64,000 nucleotides of DNA from Chitinophagales bacterium (lineage in GTDB: Bacteria > Bacteroidota > Bacteroidia > Chitinophagales > Chitinophagaceae): NCBI GenBank assembly GCA_020636495.1, contig JACJXQ010000008.1:1302001-1366000 (forward strand), given 5' to 3'. The notes under the pieces are model-generated. The model made no database searches and had not been told where the DNA came from. It was given only the letters and a program-made list of their open reading frames with translations. The position numbers were made by a program, and so were the translations under genes. Numbering within the stretch: position 1 is the stretch's first letter; each line of letters starts with the position of its first letter. This document shows, in pieces, positions 32,336-42,256 of the stretch.

Positions 32336-34048
32336 TTAGTCTTTTGCCAGACGTTTCGTTACAACTCCATATTTGTGTTGGATGTTGACTATATATATGC
32401 CCGAGGAAATATTTGGTAAGACAATTTCAATACTGTTTTGTCCTGCAAGTACAGGCTTGTTCAACAGTGTTTTCCCGGTAAGGTCAATGATTGAAATCTG
32501 TGCGTCTTCATAGCTTATGTTCCATGAAACCTTTAATTTGTCATGGGCAGGGTTGGGAGCAATTGAGCATTCGTATTTGTCAGTAATGTTATGTATTGAA
32601 GCGGGGGGCGAGGTGTCAGCGTGGTAATTGGTATCCCGGAGTACCCACAATTCTATCCCGGTAGAATCGAACCATGCCGTGAAAAACATATTGTTATGAC
32701 ATACAACCGGGTCGAAACGACTGTCGCCGGACATTCCTTTTATGCCATATGGCTTTATCTTTTTTGTTCCGTTACTTGTTCCGTCGCTCACCCATAGGTC
32801 GGCATAAGAGGTGGTAGACGAGGTATCGTACGCACCGAAAAACAACTTGTTTGCATAAGGAGAAACAAACATCGGACTACAACCAAAACCGACCTGTTTA
32901 CGGATGTCGTGTACCATGCGAGTGCCTGAGGTACTGCCGTCAGTAACCCAAAGCTCTTTACCATGCAAAGAGTCATTGGCAAAGAAGAATACGAGGCTAT
33001 CAACCACATGCAAGTAGTCCAGTTCACAACCATACAGGCCGGGATAGATATCTTTGAGTTGTTTTGTTCCATTTGGTGTTCCGTCGCTGACCCAGAGTTC
33101 AAGATTGTTGATGTTTTGGTTGGAGATACGATTGACACCAAAGAACATCAGGTTGTTGCACACTGGTATTTTGTTATTTACAAGTCCGGCAGAACTTGGC
33201 CCGTCATAAATTTGTGTGCCGGTTACCGGATCAACTGCCATGTGCGTACCATTGGAGGTGCCGTCACTTACCCATAAGCTGCCATAGTCAGGCGATCCCG
33301 CGTTAGCAAAAAAGTACAACTTATTGTTGTATTTCGTAAGCATTCTCAGTCCGCTGGTTGCAAGGCCCGGACGAATGTCTGCAACCAGCTGCGTTCCGTT
33401 AGTAGTACCGTCGGTTGTCCATAGTTCATAACCTTGAACCTGTGAACCATTGGTCGCAATAAAATATACTTTGTTATTAATCTCTATGAAGGATGGATCG
33501 ATATTAGGATCTTGTCCGTCTGGACCAGTCCATATATCTTTCAACATGACTGTTCCGTTTGCTGTGCCGTCCGACATCCATAATTCATTGCCATGAACCC
33601 CGTCATCGGCGTAAAAAAACAATTTACGGCCACTAACGAAGAAGTATGCGGGTCTTGAACTTCCGCTACCCGGGTTGATATCCTTCAACAGTACTGTGCC
33701 ATTTGTATTGCCATCAGTCACCCACAGCTCATCGCCGTTTGTGCTAATTGCAGAAAAGTATACTTTGCCGTTATACCCGGTAAAACTCTTAGCTGCCGAA
33801 GAAGCCGTACCCGGAGCAATATCTTTGAGCAAGCGGGTGCCATTTACGGTTCCATCTGATATCCAGGGTTCATCTCCATAAGCAGAGTGCTGAGCCCTGA
33901 AATACAGTAGTGTATCTATGGCGGTCATGGCAATTGGTGACGACGCGGAAGAGCCTGGATTAATGTCCAGGCCTGTAAATACATATTGTGCATTGGTTGT
34001 AGTACAGGCGTAAAATGAGATGAAAAGAAGTGAAAAAAGTGTTCGCAT
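32336..34048 (-). CDS. Secreted ELWxxDGT-repeat protein with T9SS sorting domain
   Basis: A 570-residue exported protein with a signal peptide ending near TNA (residue 20). Eight copies of an E-L-W-x-S-D-G-T-x-N-G-T motif, and a degenerate ninth (ELWVLRDTN), recur about every 50-60 residues with LLKDI-x-PG between them. These are ELWxxDGT repeats, likely beta-propeller blades. From about residue 490, CSIAPNPAHDKLKVSW and SGIYIVNIQHKYGVVTKRL form the type A T9SS signal. It is a single transcription unit, with the terminator shared with the convergent upstream gene. Function unknown. Confidence 0.9.
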   Translation of the reverse strand: MRTLFSLLFISFYACTTTNAQYVFTGLDINPGSSASSPIAMTAIDTLLYFRAQHSAYGDEPWISDGTVNGTRLLKDIAPGTASSAAKSFTGYNGKVYFSAISTNGDELWVTDGNTNGTVLLKDINPGSGSSRPAYFFVSGRKLFFYADDGVHGNELWMSDGTANGTVMLKDIWTGPDGQDPNIDPSFIEINNKVYFIATNGSQVQGYELWTTDGTTNGTQLVADIRPGLATSGLRMLTKYNNKLYFFANAGSPDYGSLWVSDGTSNGTHMAVDPVTGTQIYDGPSSAGLVNNKIPVCNNLMFFGVNRISNQNINNLELWVSDGTPNGTKQLKDIYPGLYGCELDYLHVVDSLVFFFANDSLHGKELWVTDGSTSGTRMVHDIRKQVGFGCSPMFVSPYANKLFFGAYDTSSTTSYADLWVSDGTSNGTKKIKPYGIKGMSGDSRFDPVVCHNNMFFTAWFDSTGIELWVLRDTNYHADTSPPASIHNITDKYECSIAPNPAHDKLKVSWNISYEDAQISIIDLTGKTLLNKPVLAGQNSIEIVLPNISSGIYIVNIQHKYGVVTKRLAKD

Positions 34049-34231
34049 AAAAGGTAGGTTTAATACACAATATAGGTATTATTTTTTACATGCATTTTGA
34101 GTTTGTGAGATAGCAACTTCGGGTTAATAATTGAGACATGTACAGCACAAAATGCTTTTGTATCCGTCTGCGCAATAGAAATAATGATGATTTAGCTACT
34201 TTCGTGGCTTGCAGCATAACCTGTATTGTAA

Positions 34232-34588
34232 ATGAGTGAACCGTTTTATAAAAGAATGTGGCAGAAGCCACCTGTAGTTTTTCCTTGGATAGCAATATTT
34301 CATGTTGGGTTTTTATTATACCTGCTGTATGATAATATTGTTGACCCTGTTGGTGGTTTGATCCTTGTTCAGCCACTGATCATGCTGTTGTACACGATAA
34401 GCTGGCTGTTTGTATGCGATATGAAAAAATGGGCTGCCATAACCTATATAGGGCTTACAACGCTGAACCTTGCGTTACGATTTGTACTGACTGACCAGAT
34501 GGACAAAGTATATTTTACTGATACGATATTTCCGGCAGATGCGCTATTCACTTTTTTTATCATGTTCTATTTTAGGAAATTTGAGTAA
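34232..34588 (+). CDS. Small four-helix membrane protein
   Basis: A 118-residue protein with four hydrophobic segments (about 17-35, 40-62, 68-86, 96-113) and short polar loops, e.g. CDMKKWAA. The C-terminus is basic-aromatic (FYFRKFE). No family was recognised. Its last base is the first base of the next gene (TAATG overlap), so it is translationally coupled to the metal-receptor-like protein. A role linked to that protein is inferred from coupling only. Confidence 0.7.
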   Translation: MSEPFYKRMWQKPPVVFPWIAIFHVGFLLYLLYDNIVDPVGGLILVQPLIMLLYTISWLFVCDMKKWAAITYIGLTTLNLALRFVLTDQMDKVYFTDTIFPADALFTFFIMFYFRKFE

Positions 34589-35367
34589 TGCAGCGAACTG
34601 TAATAGACCAGATGGGACGGGAGGTAACGTTCAATTACTACCCGGAACGAATTATTAGTGTTGTACCATCTCAAACCGAATTATTGTACGACCTGGGGCT
34701 GGAGAGAGAAGTGGTGGGCATTACCAAGTTTTGTGTGCATCCTGATGAGTGGTTTCGTAATAAAGAGCGGGTAGGCGGGACAAAAAAGCTGGATATAGAA
34801 AAGATACGCTCTTTGCAGCCAGACCTTATCATCGCCAATAAAGAAGAGAATACACAGGAGCAGATAGAACTATTGGAAAAAGAATTTCCTGTATGGGTGA
34901 GTGATATTACCAACCTGCCCGGAGCATTGAATATGATACAGGCATTGGGCCAGGTGACAGGTATGGAGGGTAAGGCGAATAAGCTGGTAGAAGAGATAGT
35001 GCAAGGCTTTAACGACTTGCATAAAGCCAACACACCTAAAAGAGTAGCATATATGATATGGCGCAGTCCGTGGATGAGTGTCGGGAATGATACTTTTATA
35101 CACAGTATGATACGTACTATTGGTTGGCAGAATATATTGGCCGGCAAGACACGCTACCCGGAAGTAACACTTGAGGAGCTCAAAAAGTATCAGCCGGAGC
35201 TAATACTGTTATCATCAGAGCCATTCCCTTTTAAGGAGCAACATATTACCGAGGTAAAGGAAGTATTACCTTATACAGAAGTAATGCTTGTTGACGGCGA
35301 GATGTTCAGCTGGTATGGCAGCAGGTTGAAGAATGCCGTTGCATACCTGCAGGAATTAGTTCGTTAA
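34588..35367 (+). CDS. Class III periplasmic-binding-like protein without signal peptide
   Basis: A 259-residue protein of the helical-backbone metal receptor fold (BtuF/FecB type). The first strand is RTVIDQMGREVTF, followed by PERIISVVPSQTELLYDLGLE, VVGITKFCVHP and then LQPDLIIANKEENT. The protein starts at the ATG fused to the preceding stop, and no secretion signal or lipobox precedes the fold. Homologues with this fold normally sit in the periplasm and feed cobalamin or iron chelates to ABC importers. A cytoplasmic copy beside a membrane protein is odd and argues for another role. No ABC permease is nearby. Its 3' end overlaps the convergent desaturase gene by 4 bases. Confidence 0.8.
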   Translation: MQRTVIDQMGREVTFNYYPERIISVVPSQTELLYDLGLEREVVGITKFCVHPDEWFRNKERVGGTKKLDIEKIRSLQPDLIIANKEENTQEQIELLEKEFPVWVSDITNLPGALNMIQALGQVTGMEGKANKLVEEIVQGFNDLHKANTPKRVAYMIWRSPWMSVGNDTFIHSMIRTIGWQNILAGKTRYPEVTLEELKKYQPELILLSSEPFPFKEQHITEVKEVLPYTEVMLVDGEMFSWYGSRLKNAVAYLQELVR

Positions 35368-36119
35368 AAGTCCGTCTCGATAAACTCCGTTGGTAGTTTC
35401 TTTAGTTTGATAATGCCAACTGCATTGAACAGCCTGATAAAAGGATATACCGGGTCTAACTCATACTTGCGTACACCAAAGTTAGGGTGAGACGCACGCT
35501 TGTGGTGGTTGTTATGATAAGCTTCTCCCAGCATGATGACATCAACAGGCAGCAGGTTAACAGCTGTACTTTTTAGTTTGAAGTTTTTATAACCGTATTT
35601 ATGAGCATACCAGTTGATAATAGCGCCGTGAACAGGACCTATCATAAGCTGGATAGGGAGTAAAAGCCATTGCCACCATGCGGTAGCGAAGTACACGTAA
35701 AATGCGGTACAACCTGCAGCCCATACTACACGTGGACCCCATCCATGTACAAAACGATCAAAGCTATCCCACGAAGGCAGGTTCTTTGTGAATCGCTCTT
35801 CTACCGGGAATTTATTGTCAAAAATATCGGTGTACATGGTTTTTGTAGCCCACATCATTGCAAAAACGTTTTTGTAATGCAGGGGAGAGTGCGGGTCTTT
35901 ATCCGTATCGGCATAGGCGTGGTGCATGCGGTGCATCAGCGCATAGGCCCTGGGACTTAGGTATGAAGAGCCCTCCGTCAGCCAGGTAAAAATGTAAAAA
36001 AAGCGCTCCCAGCCTCTGCTCATAGTGAATGCACCATGTGCAGCATATCGATGCTGAAAAAATGTCTGGGAAAATAGTGACAGGTAGTGGTGTATAACGA
36101 AAAATATGATTACAGCCAT
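35364..36119 (-). CDS. Membrane fatty acid desaturase (delta-9 acyl-CoA type)
   Basis: A 251-residue di-iron membrane enzyme that inserts a cis double bond in fatty acyl chains. The three histidine boxes are present: HRYAAH at 23-28, HRMHH at 63-67, and HNNHHKRASH near 210. Long hydrophobic stretches lie between boxes. The second box is followed by AYADTDKDPHSP, typical of stearoyl-CoA desaturase relatives. It may adjust membrane fluidity. It is a single gene convergent with the receptor-like gene and probably has its own promoter upstream of 36119. Confidence 0.95.
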   Translation of the reverse strand: MAVIIFFVIHHYLSLFSQTFFQHRYAAHGAFTMSRGWERFFYIFTWLTEGSSYLSPRAYALMHRMHHAYADTDKDPHSPLHYKNVFAMMWATKTMYTDIFDNKFPVEERFTKNLPSWDSFDRFVHGWGPRVVWAAGCTAFYVYFATAWWQWLLLPIQLMIGPVHGAIINWYAHKYGYKNFKLKSTAVNLLPVDVIMLGEAYHNNHHKRASHPNFGVRKYELDPVYPFIRLFNAVGIIKLKKLPTEFIETDF

Positions 36120-36193
36120 ACCGGCAAGAGATATTTAAAAATCAGTAATGGTGCGCAAAGATAGTATAATAATGTATTCAGAAGGTTGTAAAG

Positions 36194-36520
36194 TTATGCA
36201 GGAGATATTTCGCTAATATTATAATATACAGGAAGCCCTTTTGAAAGAACAAAGTCCCGTTCACGGTTGGCACCCGGGCTTTCTGCTATGAGTAGTATTG
36301 CTTCGCAACAGTCAATCACAGCCATGGATATCTTCATAATATCCTCGTAAGGTGTTTTTGTTTTTGATTGCCTGATGACCGGTAGTGCCGCGTTTATACC
36401 AATAAGAGGTGTATGGCCTATACTGAGTAAATGTGCTGCCGCGTTATTAAGTGCAGCAAGGTTTTCCTGTCTTTGTTCCTCCGTGTCAGCTGAGTAGGGT
36501 CCTGCAATACCAATGATCAT
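36194..36520 (-). CDS. DUF4406 / nucleoside 2-deoxyribosyltransferase-like protein
   Basis: A 108-residue soluble protein. MIIGIAGPYSADTEEQRQENL is the substrate-site start of the deoxyribosyltransferase fold. TPLIGINAALPV and SMAVIDCCEAILLIAESPGANRE continue the pattern; the SPGANRE-x-D turn is typical of DUF4406. Members are thought to act on nucleotide-like substrates, but no reaction is established for this one. It diverges from the VOC protein gene and is not in an obvious operon. Confidence 0.8.
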   Translation of the reverse strand: MIIGIAGPYSADTEEQRQENLAALNNAAAHLLSIGHTPLIGINAALPVIRQSKTKTPYEDIMKISMAVIDCCEAILLIAESPGANRERDFVLSKGLPVYYNISEISPA

Positions 36521-36596
36521 AAAAAATGTTTGTACCTGTCAAAAATAACAAGAATAGTTCAGGGACATTTGATATTTTGGCACAAACGCACCAACT

Positions 36597-36968
36597 ATGA
36601 GTAACACATTCCAGGGGTTGAGAACTGTTGTGTATATGATGCCTGACCTTAAGGCTGCAACCCGATGGTATACTGATATCCTGGGCATTGAACCCTACTT
36701 CAATACACCATATTATGTAGGGTATAATGTGGGTGGCTATGAGCTTGGGCTGCACCCCCAGCCTGATGAAATGGTTGCTGGTGATAATGTTTCAGCCTAC
36801 TGGGGTGTTGATGACGTGCAGGCGACAGTAGATAAACTGATAGCTGCAGGTGCTACTGCACATGAAAAGCCTTCTGATGTTGGCGAAGGTATCATAATAG
36901 CATCGGTAAAAGACCCGTGGGGCAATGTGTTCGGGGTTATTAACAATCCCCATTTTAAACCAAATTAA
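36597..36968 (+). CDS. VOC (glyoxalase/bleomycin resistance) family protein
   Basis: A 123-residue protein with the two beta-alpha-beta-beta-beta halves of the vicinal-oxygen-chelate fold. The first half is RTVVYMMPDLKAATRWYTDILGIEP with YNVGGYELGLHP. The second is WGVDDVQATVDKLIAAGATAHE and ASVKDPWGNVFGVINNP. A possible metal ligand set is the His in GLHP and the acidic residues near DPWGN. The reaction is unknown; such proteins act as lyases, dioxygenases or drug-binding proteins. It ends 22 bases from the convergent LamG gene. Confidence 0.9.
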   Translation: MSNTFQGLRTVVYMMPDLKAATRWYTDILGIEPYFNTPYYVGYNVGGYELGLHPQPDEMVAGDNVSAYWGVDDVQATVDKLIAAGATAHEKPSDVGEGIIIASVKDPWGNVFGVINNPHFKPN

Positions 36969-36990
36969 CAAGTAAAATTATTGCCTGTTA

Positions 36991-39210
36991 TTATCGTAAC
37001 AATAGGAAATCTCCTTTGTGTATTGTTTTATTTCCTAATACATCTGTGGTTTGTATCATGTAGAAGTAGGTATCCATACCCGATGGGATGGTTTTATATC
37101 TGCCATCCCATTTGTCGCCATATTTTTCGGTTTCAAACACTACCTGTCCTCTTCTGTTTACAACAAGGAACCTGTAGTATACAGGTTTGCAATCTAAAAT
37201 AGGCCCTATTTTATCATTGAGTCCGTTACCGTCAGGAGTGAATGCGCTAGGTACAAATGGGTTACATTCGCAGGGGTAGAAGTCTACTTCAATATTGCTG
37301 GCGAATATACCGCACATATTGTGTGCCGTGACATGGTAGAATCCGGGTAATGTTACATTGTATTCCGGCCCTGTGGTACCATCCTGCCATACATATCTGC
37401 TATCAGGCAGTGACTGGGCAAATAGGGTGAGTGTACTTCCTTTGCAGACAGTAGTATCATTACCCAGCAGGAAGTAAGGAGACATATGTTTGATGCTGAA
37501 GCTGTCGATATCGTAACAAGGGCCTTTGAATGCGGTCAGCCAGAAAATACCGGAGGTATCGAGAGTAACAGACGGAGTGGTAGCACCTGTATTCCAGATG
37601 TACTTGTCAAAAGTATCAGCTACGGATATTGTTATTAAGCTACCGGGACAAACCGTTGTATCGGTAGGTAACATTACCTGCACATACTTTATTTCTACCT
37701 TAATAGTGTCACTTAGGGAACAACTGCCAAGAGTAGCTGTAACAAAGAATGTTCCTCCTGTTTGTACTTTAAAGGTGTCAGCAGTACTGCCGTCGCTCCA
37801 AAGCAGGCTTGTGCCTTTTGTGCCGGTGTATAAGAGTAAAGACTCATGCTCGCAGAGTGTTGTGTCATTTCCGAGCTTAAAGCTGAGGCTGTCAACAATA
37901 GCATATACCGTATCGTATGCTTTACACCCATTGTTGTCGGCGGTAACTACATATCTGCCGGAGTCGGAATAATTGGCGTTGGGTATAATGATATTGGGGC
38001 TTGTACTGCTGAAACTGCCGGGGCCTTTCCAATTGATATTTGTGCCGGGAGGAGTAACCTGGGTATATAGTTTTAAAGTGTCATTGATGCATACCGCAGT
38101 ATCTCCATAAATACTTACCTGTGGTCCTTCGTTGACGGTGAGGTTTACACCATTATCAGCAGAAAGTTTTGATGGGTTTGAAGCCAGTATGCGCACCCTG
38201 TAACCTGTCCCCTGGGGTGTGTTGGCAGGTATGGTGCAACTGATAACACCGGGACCGGTAGCAGTAACAGATCCGATATTAACCGGGCTGGCAAAACTGC
38301 CCGTAGCATCGGAAAGCTGTGCGGTGAAGATGTTGCCTGTTTTGAAAGGAGAGGTAACCGTATAGTACAAAAGGAAATTATCGCCGGGGCAAAATGATGT
38401 TGGAGATATGGGTTGGGATATGGAGACCTCGGGAGTAACAATGGGTGTAGAAAACAGGTTGCAAAAGCTGTCCACTTCGTTCTGACTGAGTGCACGGTTG
38501 TATAACCTCAGGTCGTCAAGTACACCATTGAGCCAGTAAGGGAATGTAGCAGCCTGTGGACCGAATTTATAGGCACCTATCGCAAGAGCATCTGTAGTTG
38601 ATCCTATGGTGCCGCTGCTTATTGCAGTAGTAGCTTTCAGAACACCATTTACATACAGTTTGTATTGTGAGCCATCAAAAGTTCCAACCACACAATACCA
38701 GTTTTGAGTGACTATGGTCGGAGTATATTTTCTCGAGTTTAATGCGTTAACTTCGGTTACATTGCCTGCATTGGTCATAAACACTTCTTTTGAAGTATCC
38801 AGGAGGTTACAATTGCCATTGTCGTATATGTTATCCATATAGCACAAGCGATAATAGCCTTGTTGAGGCTCTACTCCTCTTGCAAGAATAACATTTACCT
38901 GGCAGACACCTGTATAATAACCTGTTGGTTTGATCAGTGCGCAGATACTGTATTGATTCATGTTCAGGTCGCTCTGGTAGGGGACGAACACATAACTATT
39001 AGTGCCGTTGAATCTAGCAGCAGTATTGGGAGCGCCGGCTTTGCCATTGGTGTAGTTGATATTATACGCAGTACCATTATGTCCATTCCCGGAAACATCA
39101 TTGGTATTGCTATTAAAATCCCAATGCGCAACCAGGCCATTGTTTAGTTGGGCGTCAACAGTAATCGTGATCAACATAACTGATAGGATAGTAAGTAAGC
39201 GTACCATCAT
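36991..39210 (-). CDS. Secreted LamG plus Ig-like protein with type B (gliding) sorting domain
   Basis: A 739-residue surface protein. I take the start at 39210, because a likely promoter element overlaps the longer start at 39237 and the signal peptide MMVRLLTILSVMLITITVDA fits there. A concanavalin/LamG domain (GLVAHWDFNSNTNDVSGNGH, then LDDLRLYNRALSQNEV) covers about residues 22-245. Several Ig/PKD-like repeats with C-x-G and W-x-x-G motifs follow. The end, FVPSAFTPDGNGLNDKI, YRFLVVNRRGQVVFET and GTYFYMIQ-like elements, is the CHU_C / type B T9SS signal. Likely an adhesin or gliding-surface protein. Confidence 0.88.
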   Translation of the reverse strand: MMVRLLTILSVMLITITVDAQLNNGLVAHWDFNSNTNDVSGNGHNGTAYNINYTNGKAGAPNTAARFNGTNSYVFVPYQSDLNMNQYSICALIKPTGYYTGVCQVNVILARGVEPQQGYYRLCYMDNIYDNGNCNLLDTSKEVFMTNAGNVTEVNALNSRKYTPTIVTQNWYCVVGTFDGSQYKLYVNGVLKATTAISSGTIGSTTDALAIGAYKFGPQAATFPYWLNGVLDDLRLYNRALSQNEVDSFCNLFSTPIVTPEVSISQPISPTSFCPGDNFLLYYTVTSPFKTGNIFTAQLSDATGSFASPVNIGSVTATGPGVISCTIPANTPQGTGYRVRILASNPSKLSADNGVNLTVNEGPQVSIYGDTAVCINDTLKLYTQVTPPGTNINWKGPGSFSSTSPNIIIPNANYSDSGRYVVTADNNGCKAYDTVYAIVDSLSFKLGNDTTLCEHESLLLYTGTKGTSLLWSDGSTADTFKVQTGGTFFVTATLGSCSLSDTIKVEIKYVQVMLPTDTTVCPGSLITISVADTFDKYIWNTGATTPSVTLDTSGIFWLTAFKGPCYDIDSFSIKHMSPYFLLGNDTTVCKGSTLTLFAQSLPDSRYVWQDGTTGPEYNVTLPGFYHVTAHNMCGIFASNIEVDFYPCECNPFVPSAFTPDGNGLNDKIGPILDCKPVYYRFLVVNRRGQVVFETEKYGDKWDGRYKTIPSGMDTYFYMIQTTDVLGNKTIHKGDFLLLR

Positions 39211-39236
39211 GGAGCATAATTTACATGCAATATACA

Positions 39237-39266
39237 CAAAAGCTATATGGCGGTATTTTCGTTCAA
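39237..39266 (-). promoter_or_regulatory. Promoter of the LamG surface-protein gene
   Basis: On the minus strand TTG (complement of 39264-39266), 18 bases, then TAGCTTTTG (complement of 39237-39245). The spacing is close to the Bacteroidota pattern. It places the transcript start near 39230, supporting the ATG at 39210. Confidence 0.45.
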
Positions 39267-39316
39267 CGGGAGTGAGGTTTGGTTCAACGAAATGCCTTTT
39301 TGGTCAAACAAAGGAG

Positions 39317-42088
39317 TTATACCACAACATTGATCATTCTGCCGGGCACATAAATGAACTTTTTCAGGGTCTTGCCTTCCATCCATTTGATAACGGTCTC
39401 GTTGGATAATACCAGCTTTTCTATTTCACTGATGTCCATATCCAGTGGAAACTCCATTTCGGCCCTTGCCTTACCGTTAATAGCTACCGGGTAGTTCTTG
39501 CTGTTCTCCTTCACATACTTTTCTTCGTATTGAGGATAAGATGCATCTACAACACTAGTTTCGTGTCCGAAGCTATGCCATAGTTCCTCCGCAAAGTGTG
39601 GTGCGAATGGCGCTATAACTACAGCCAGGGGCTCCAGTATGGCTTTCTTATGGCAGTTGAGCGATGATAATTCATTCACCGCTATCATAAACTGGCTTAC
39701 GGATGTATTGAAAGAAAAACGTTCAATATCCTCACTTATCTTTTTGATGGTCTTGTGCAGTACTTTCAGTTCTGCATCAGTAGCTGCTTCATCCGTAACT
39801 ATCCAGCCTTGTTGCTCATCGTTGTAGAGGCGCCACATTTTTTTCAGGAAACGGTGCACGCCTTCTATGCCTTTGGTGTCCCATGGCTTGCTCACGTCTA
39901 TCGGGCCAAGGAACATCTCGTACATACGGAACGTATCCGCACCGTATTGAGCAACAATGTCGTCAGGGTTCACCACATTGTATTTGCTCTTCGACATTTT
40001 TTCCGTCTCACTTCCGCAAATGTATTTACCGTCTTCAAGTACAAACTCTGCATCTGCATATTCGGGCTTCCATTTTTTGAAAGCTTCTGTATCCAATACA
40101 TTGCCATCCACCATGCTTACATCAGCATGTAGCTTGTCGGTTTTGTGGTCACCTCTCAATCCGTATGATACAAATTTGTTGGTGCCGTGTATACGATACA
40201 CAAACCTCGAGCTACCCTGTATCATTCCTTGGTTGATGAGCTTTTTGAATGGCTCGTCAAAACCTATATGCCCAAGGTCGTGCAGTGCTTTGGTCCACAT
40301 ACGGCTGTACAGCAAATGCCCAACAGCATGTTCCGTACCACCTATGTATATATCCACAGCCTGCCAGTAGTCGGTGGCTTTTCTGTCTGCAAATGTTGCA
40401 TCGTTATGTGGGTCCATATAACGCAGGAAGTACCAACTGCTGCCTGCATAGCCCGGCATGGTGTTGGTCTCGCGCTTACCGTCAGGTGTGTTCACCCAAT
40501 CGGCAATGTTGGCCAATGGCCCTTGTCCTTCAGGTCCCGGTTTGTAACTGTCCACATGCGGCAGTTCAAGAGGCAACTCTTCATTGCCCAATTCGTCGCT
40601 TGTGTATGGCACACCCTCTTTGTATATGACAGGGAATGGCTCTCCCCAATAACGCTGACGACTGAATCCCGCGTCACGTAGTTTGTAGTTCACTTTTGCC
40701 TGACCTATGCCTTTCTCTACGATTGCTTTAATGGCTGCAGCTATGGCTTCGCTAACAGGTTTGCCGCTCAGGAAGTCGCTGTTCTCTATCGTACCACCCT
40801 TGTCGCTGTATGCTTCCTCTCCGTTGTACTTGTCGCCAAATACATTGGTGATGGAAATGTTGAAGTGCTTGGCAAATGCATGGTCGCGCTCATCACCACT
40901 CGGTACCGCCATGATTGCTCCTGTACCGTAGCCTGCCAATACATATTCCGATATCCATACAGGCACATCATTACCTGTGAATGGGTGAGTTACATACGCA
41001 CCTGTGAAAGCTCCTGTTATCTGCTTTACTTCAGCCATACGCTCACGCTCGCTACGGCTCTGCACGTACTCTATGTATTTTTCCACTTCCGCCTTTTGTG
41101 CTTCTGTGGTGATACTGTCCACCAATTCATGCTCAGGGGCAAGCACCATAAAGTCCACACCGAATATGGTATCGGGGCGAGTGGTGAATACTTTTATTTC
41201 AGAGTTGCTGTCATTTACGTTGAAAGTTACTTCCGCACCCGTGCTCTTGCCTATCCAGTTGCGCTGCATTTCTTTCATCGCATCTGTCCAGTCCAACTTG
41301 TCCAAGCTGCTCAACAACCTTTCAGCATATTCCGTTATGCGCAGGAACCACTGGTTCATTTTCTTTTTTACTACCGGGTGGCCACCACGTTCTGATACAC
41401 CATTTACCACTTCGTCGTTAGCCAATACGGTACCCAGTGCTTCGCACCACCATACTTCGGCATGGCTTAGGTAAGCCAGGCGATATTGCATCAATATGTG
41501 GCGCTGAGCGGCAGGTTTCATTCCTTTCCAATGTGCGGCGTCAAAATCCAGGGTCTCGCCTTCCGGGCATGGGTGGTTAGTATTGCCCTCCTGCTCAAAT
41601 ATGGCCGTCAGTTCATTAATCGGCCTTGCTTTTTGCTGACTACGGTCGTACCAGCTATGAAAGAGCTGCAGGAATATCCATTGTGTCCATTTGTAATATC
41701 GGGGGTCGCTGGTGCGCACTTCGCGGCTCCAGTCGTAGCAGAAGCCAATATTGTCTAACTGCTGGCGGTAGCGGTCTATGTTCTGTTCGGTAGTAACAGC
41801 AGGGTGCTGGCCTGTTTCCAGCGCATATTGCTCGGCGGGCAGACCAAAGGCGTCATAACCCATAGGGTGGAGTACGTTATATCCGCTGTGGCGCTTGTAA
41901 CGGGCCAGTATGTCCGACGCTATATATCCCAAAGGGTGGCCAACGTGCAGCCCCGCACCGCTGGGGTAGGGGAACATGTCCAGCACATAAAATTTAGGCT
42001 TGTCGCTGTTATTGCTAACCTTGTAAACTTCCTTGTCCTTCCAGTATTGTTGCCACTTTTGCTCTATATCGCGGTGTGCGTACTCCAT
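39317..42088 (-). CDS. leuS: Leucyl-tRNA synthetase
   Basis: A 923-residue class I synthetase charging tRNA-Leu. The HIGH-type motif lies in MFPYPSGAGLHVGHPLGY (HVGH at 48-51) and KMSKS is at 697-701. The large CP1 editing insertion (TTRPDTIFGVDF, then YGTGAIMAVPSGDERDHAFA) lies between. The anticodon-binding helical bundle starts near 735 and the end has the small C-terminal domain. Length fits the family. It starts after a terminator-bearing gap and is followed, 107 bases on, by the LamG gene on the same strand. Confidence 0.99.
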   Translation of the reverse strand: MEYAHRDIEQKWQQYWKDKEVYKVSNNSDKPKFYVLDMFPYPSGAGLHVGHPLGYIASDILARYKRHSGYNVLHPMGYDAFGLPAEQYALETGQHPAVTTEQNIDRYRQQLDNIGFCYDWSREVRTSDPRYYKWTQWIFLQLFHSWYDRSQQKARPINELTAIFEQEGNTNHPCPEGETLDFDAAHWKGMKPAAQRHILMQYRLAYLSHAEVWWCEALGTVLANDEVVNGVSERGGHPVVKKKMNQWFLRITEYAERLLSSLDKLDWTDAMKEMQRNWIGKSTGAEVTFNVNDSNSEIKVFTTRPDTIFGVDFMVLAPEHELVDSITTEAQKAEVEKYIEYVQSRSERERMAEVKQITGAFTGAYVTHPFTGNDVPVWISEYVLAGYGTGAIMAVPSGDERDHAFAKHFNISITNVFGDKYNGEEAYSDKGGTIENSDFLSGKPVSEAIAAAIKAIVEKGIGQAKVNYKLRDAGFSRQRYWGEPFPVIYKEGVPYTSDELGNEELPLELPHVDSYKPGPEGQGPLANIADWVNTPDGKRETNTMPGYAGSSWYFLRYMDPHNDATFADRKATDYWQAVDIYIGGTEHAVGHLLYSRMWTKALHDLGHIGFDEPFKKLINQGMIQGSSRFVYRIHGTNKFVSYGLRGDHKTDKLHADVSMVDGNVLDTEAFKKWKPEYADAEFVLEDGKYICGSETEKMSKSKYNVVNPDDIVAQYGADTFRMYEMFLGPIDVSKPWDTKGIEGVHRFLKKMWRLYNDEQQGWIVTDEAATDAELKVLHKTIKKISEDIERFSFNTSVSQFMIAVNELSSLNCHKKAILEPLAVVIAPFAPHFAEELWHSFGHETSVVDASYPQYEEKYVKENSKNYPVAINGKARAEMEFPLDMDISEIEKLVLSNETVIKWMEGKTLKKFIYVPGRMINVVV

Positions 42089-42194
42089 GATCTGTTATAT
42101 CTGTATTGTAAATCGGAGGGCAAAAATACAAAACAGATAGTTGTGATACGAAAATGGTTTAGAGACAGATGAGTCAGCCACTTTAGTGCTACAT

Positions 42195-42228
42195 ACAAAA
42201 AGGAGTATCAGTATTTTCTGATACTCCT
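42195..42228 (-). terminator. Terminator of the 169-residue exported protein gene
   Basis: Read on the minus strand: AGGAGTATCAG, loop AAAATA, CTGATACTCCT, then TTTTT. It lies 29 bases past the stop at 42257 and isolates leuS from upstream transcription. Confidence 0.88.
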
Positions 42229-42256
42229 AAAGCAGTATATTAATGTTAAACTGCTG

